Assembly (NCBI GenBank): GCA_946811695.1
Contig: OX328130.1
Location: forward strand, 77,438,081 to 77,502,080
Direction of reading: 5' to 3'
Source: Gonocerus acuteangulatus
Lineage: Eukaryota; Arthropoda; Insecta; Hemiptera; Coreidae
DNA: 64,000 nucleotides
This document shows, piece after piece, positions 63,891-64,000 of the stretch. The translations under genes were made by a program, and so were the position numbers. Numbering within the stretch: the stretch's first letter is position 1; every line of letters begins with the position of its first letter. Under the pieces are notes generated by a model, which was given only the letters and a program-made list of their open reading frames with translations, was not told the DNA's origin and ran no database searches.

Positions 63891-64000
63891 GCCACATATA
63901 TTTGAACAACATTATTAATTAAGATATAATAATATGTACCATTTTTAATATTGTATATTCAAGTAAAAATTAGGTAGTACCGAATTATAAAATAAATTCA

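Overview
This window is intronic and flanking DNA of a repeat-rich, AT-rich animal genome, almost certainly an insect. The main evidence is a five-exon gene on the minus strand whose product looks like grindelwald (grnd), the insect TNF-receptor-family protein. It has a signal peptide, an eight-cysteine ectodomain ending LCEKHCQDYIHD, one membrane helix, and a cytoplasmic tail with TLEYAYDNPGMTPSP. Split genes, SINEs, LINEs, DNA transposons, Penelope-like elements and long microsatellites all fit. I cannot fix the order or species.

Layout. At 1-0.76 kb is a LINE relic split by a younger insertion that has a 12-bp target duplication. At 1.05-1.22 kb is one clean coding exon of a second minus-strand gene, possibly SMYD4-like. 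At 2-6 kb are SINEs, a Tigger/pogo relic and a degenerate tandem array. 5.7-9 kb is AT-rich and unremarkable. At 9.4-10.05 kb is a near-perfect inverted repeat with about 328-bp arms. grnd exons 5, 4, 3 and 2 lie at 12.05-15.15 kb. A short first exon (start codon plus 20 coding bases) fits in phase and splice signal at 63.24 kb, which would make intron 1 about 48 kb long. Everything between 15.15 and 63.24 kb would then be intron filler. Upstream of exon 1 lie a non-LTR reverse transcriptase fragment and the end of a second Tigger-like element.

The putative intron is a dense collection of mobile elements. It holds a Harbinger remnant with a TAA target duplication, two hAT MITEs with perfect 8-bp duplications, and a piggyBac-like element with TTAA ends containing a nested 1.2-kb repeat. 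It also holds mariner relics, Jockey- and RTE-type LINE tails, Helitron-like elements, Penelope-like C-termini, SINEs with tRNA or 5S heads, and a minus-strand fragment of phytanoyl-CoA dioxygenase.

Two patterns stand out. First, at least eleven copies of a hairpin of the form CTGATGA-stem-GAAACGTC, the core of a hammerhead ribozyme, are scattered through the window. Two copies keep the full core, and one lies downstream of a Penelope-type C-terminus. Second, there are twelve minisatellite arrays (units 20 to 108 bp), and at least five of them arose inside, or by iterating the end of, a recognisable transposable element. The host genes have no visible functional link with the elements.
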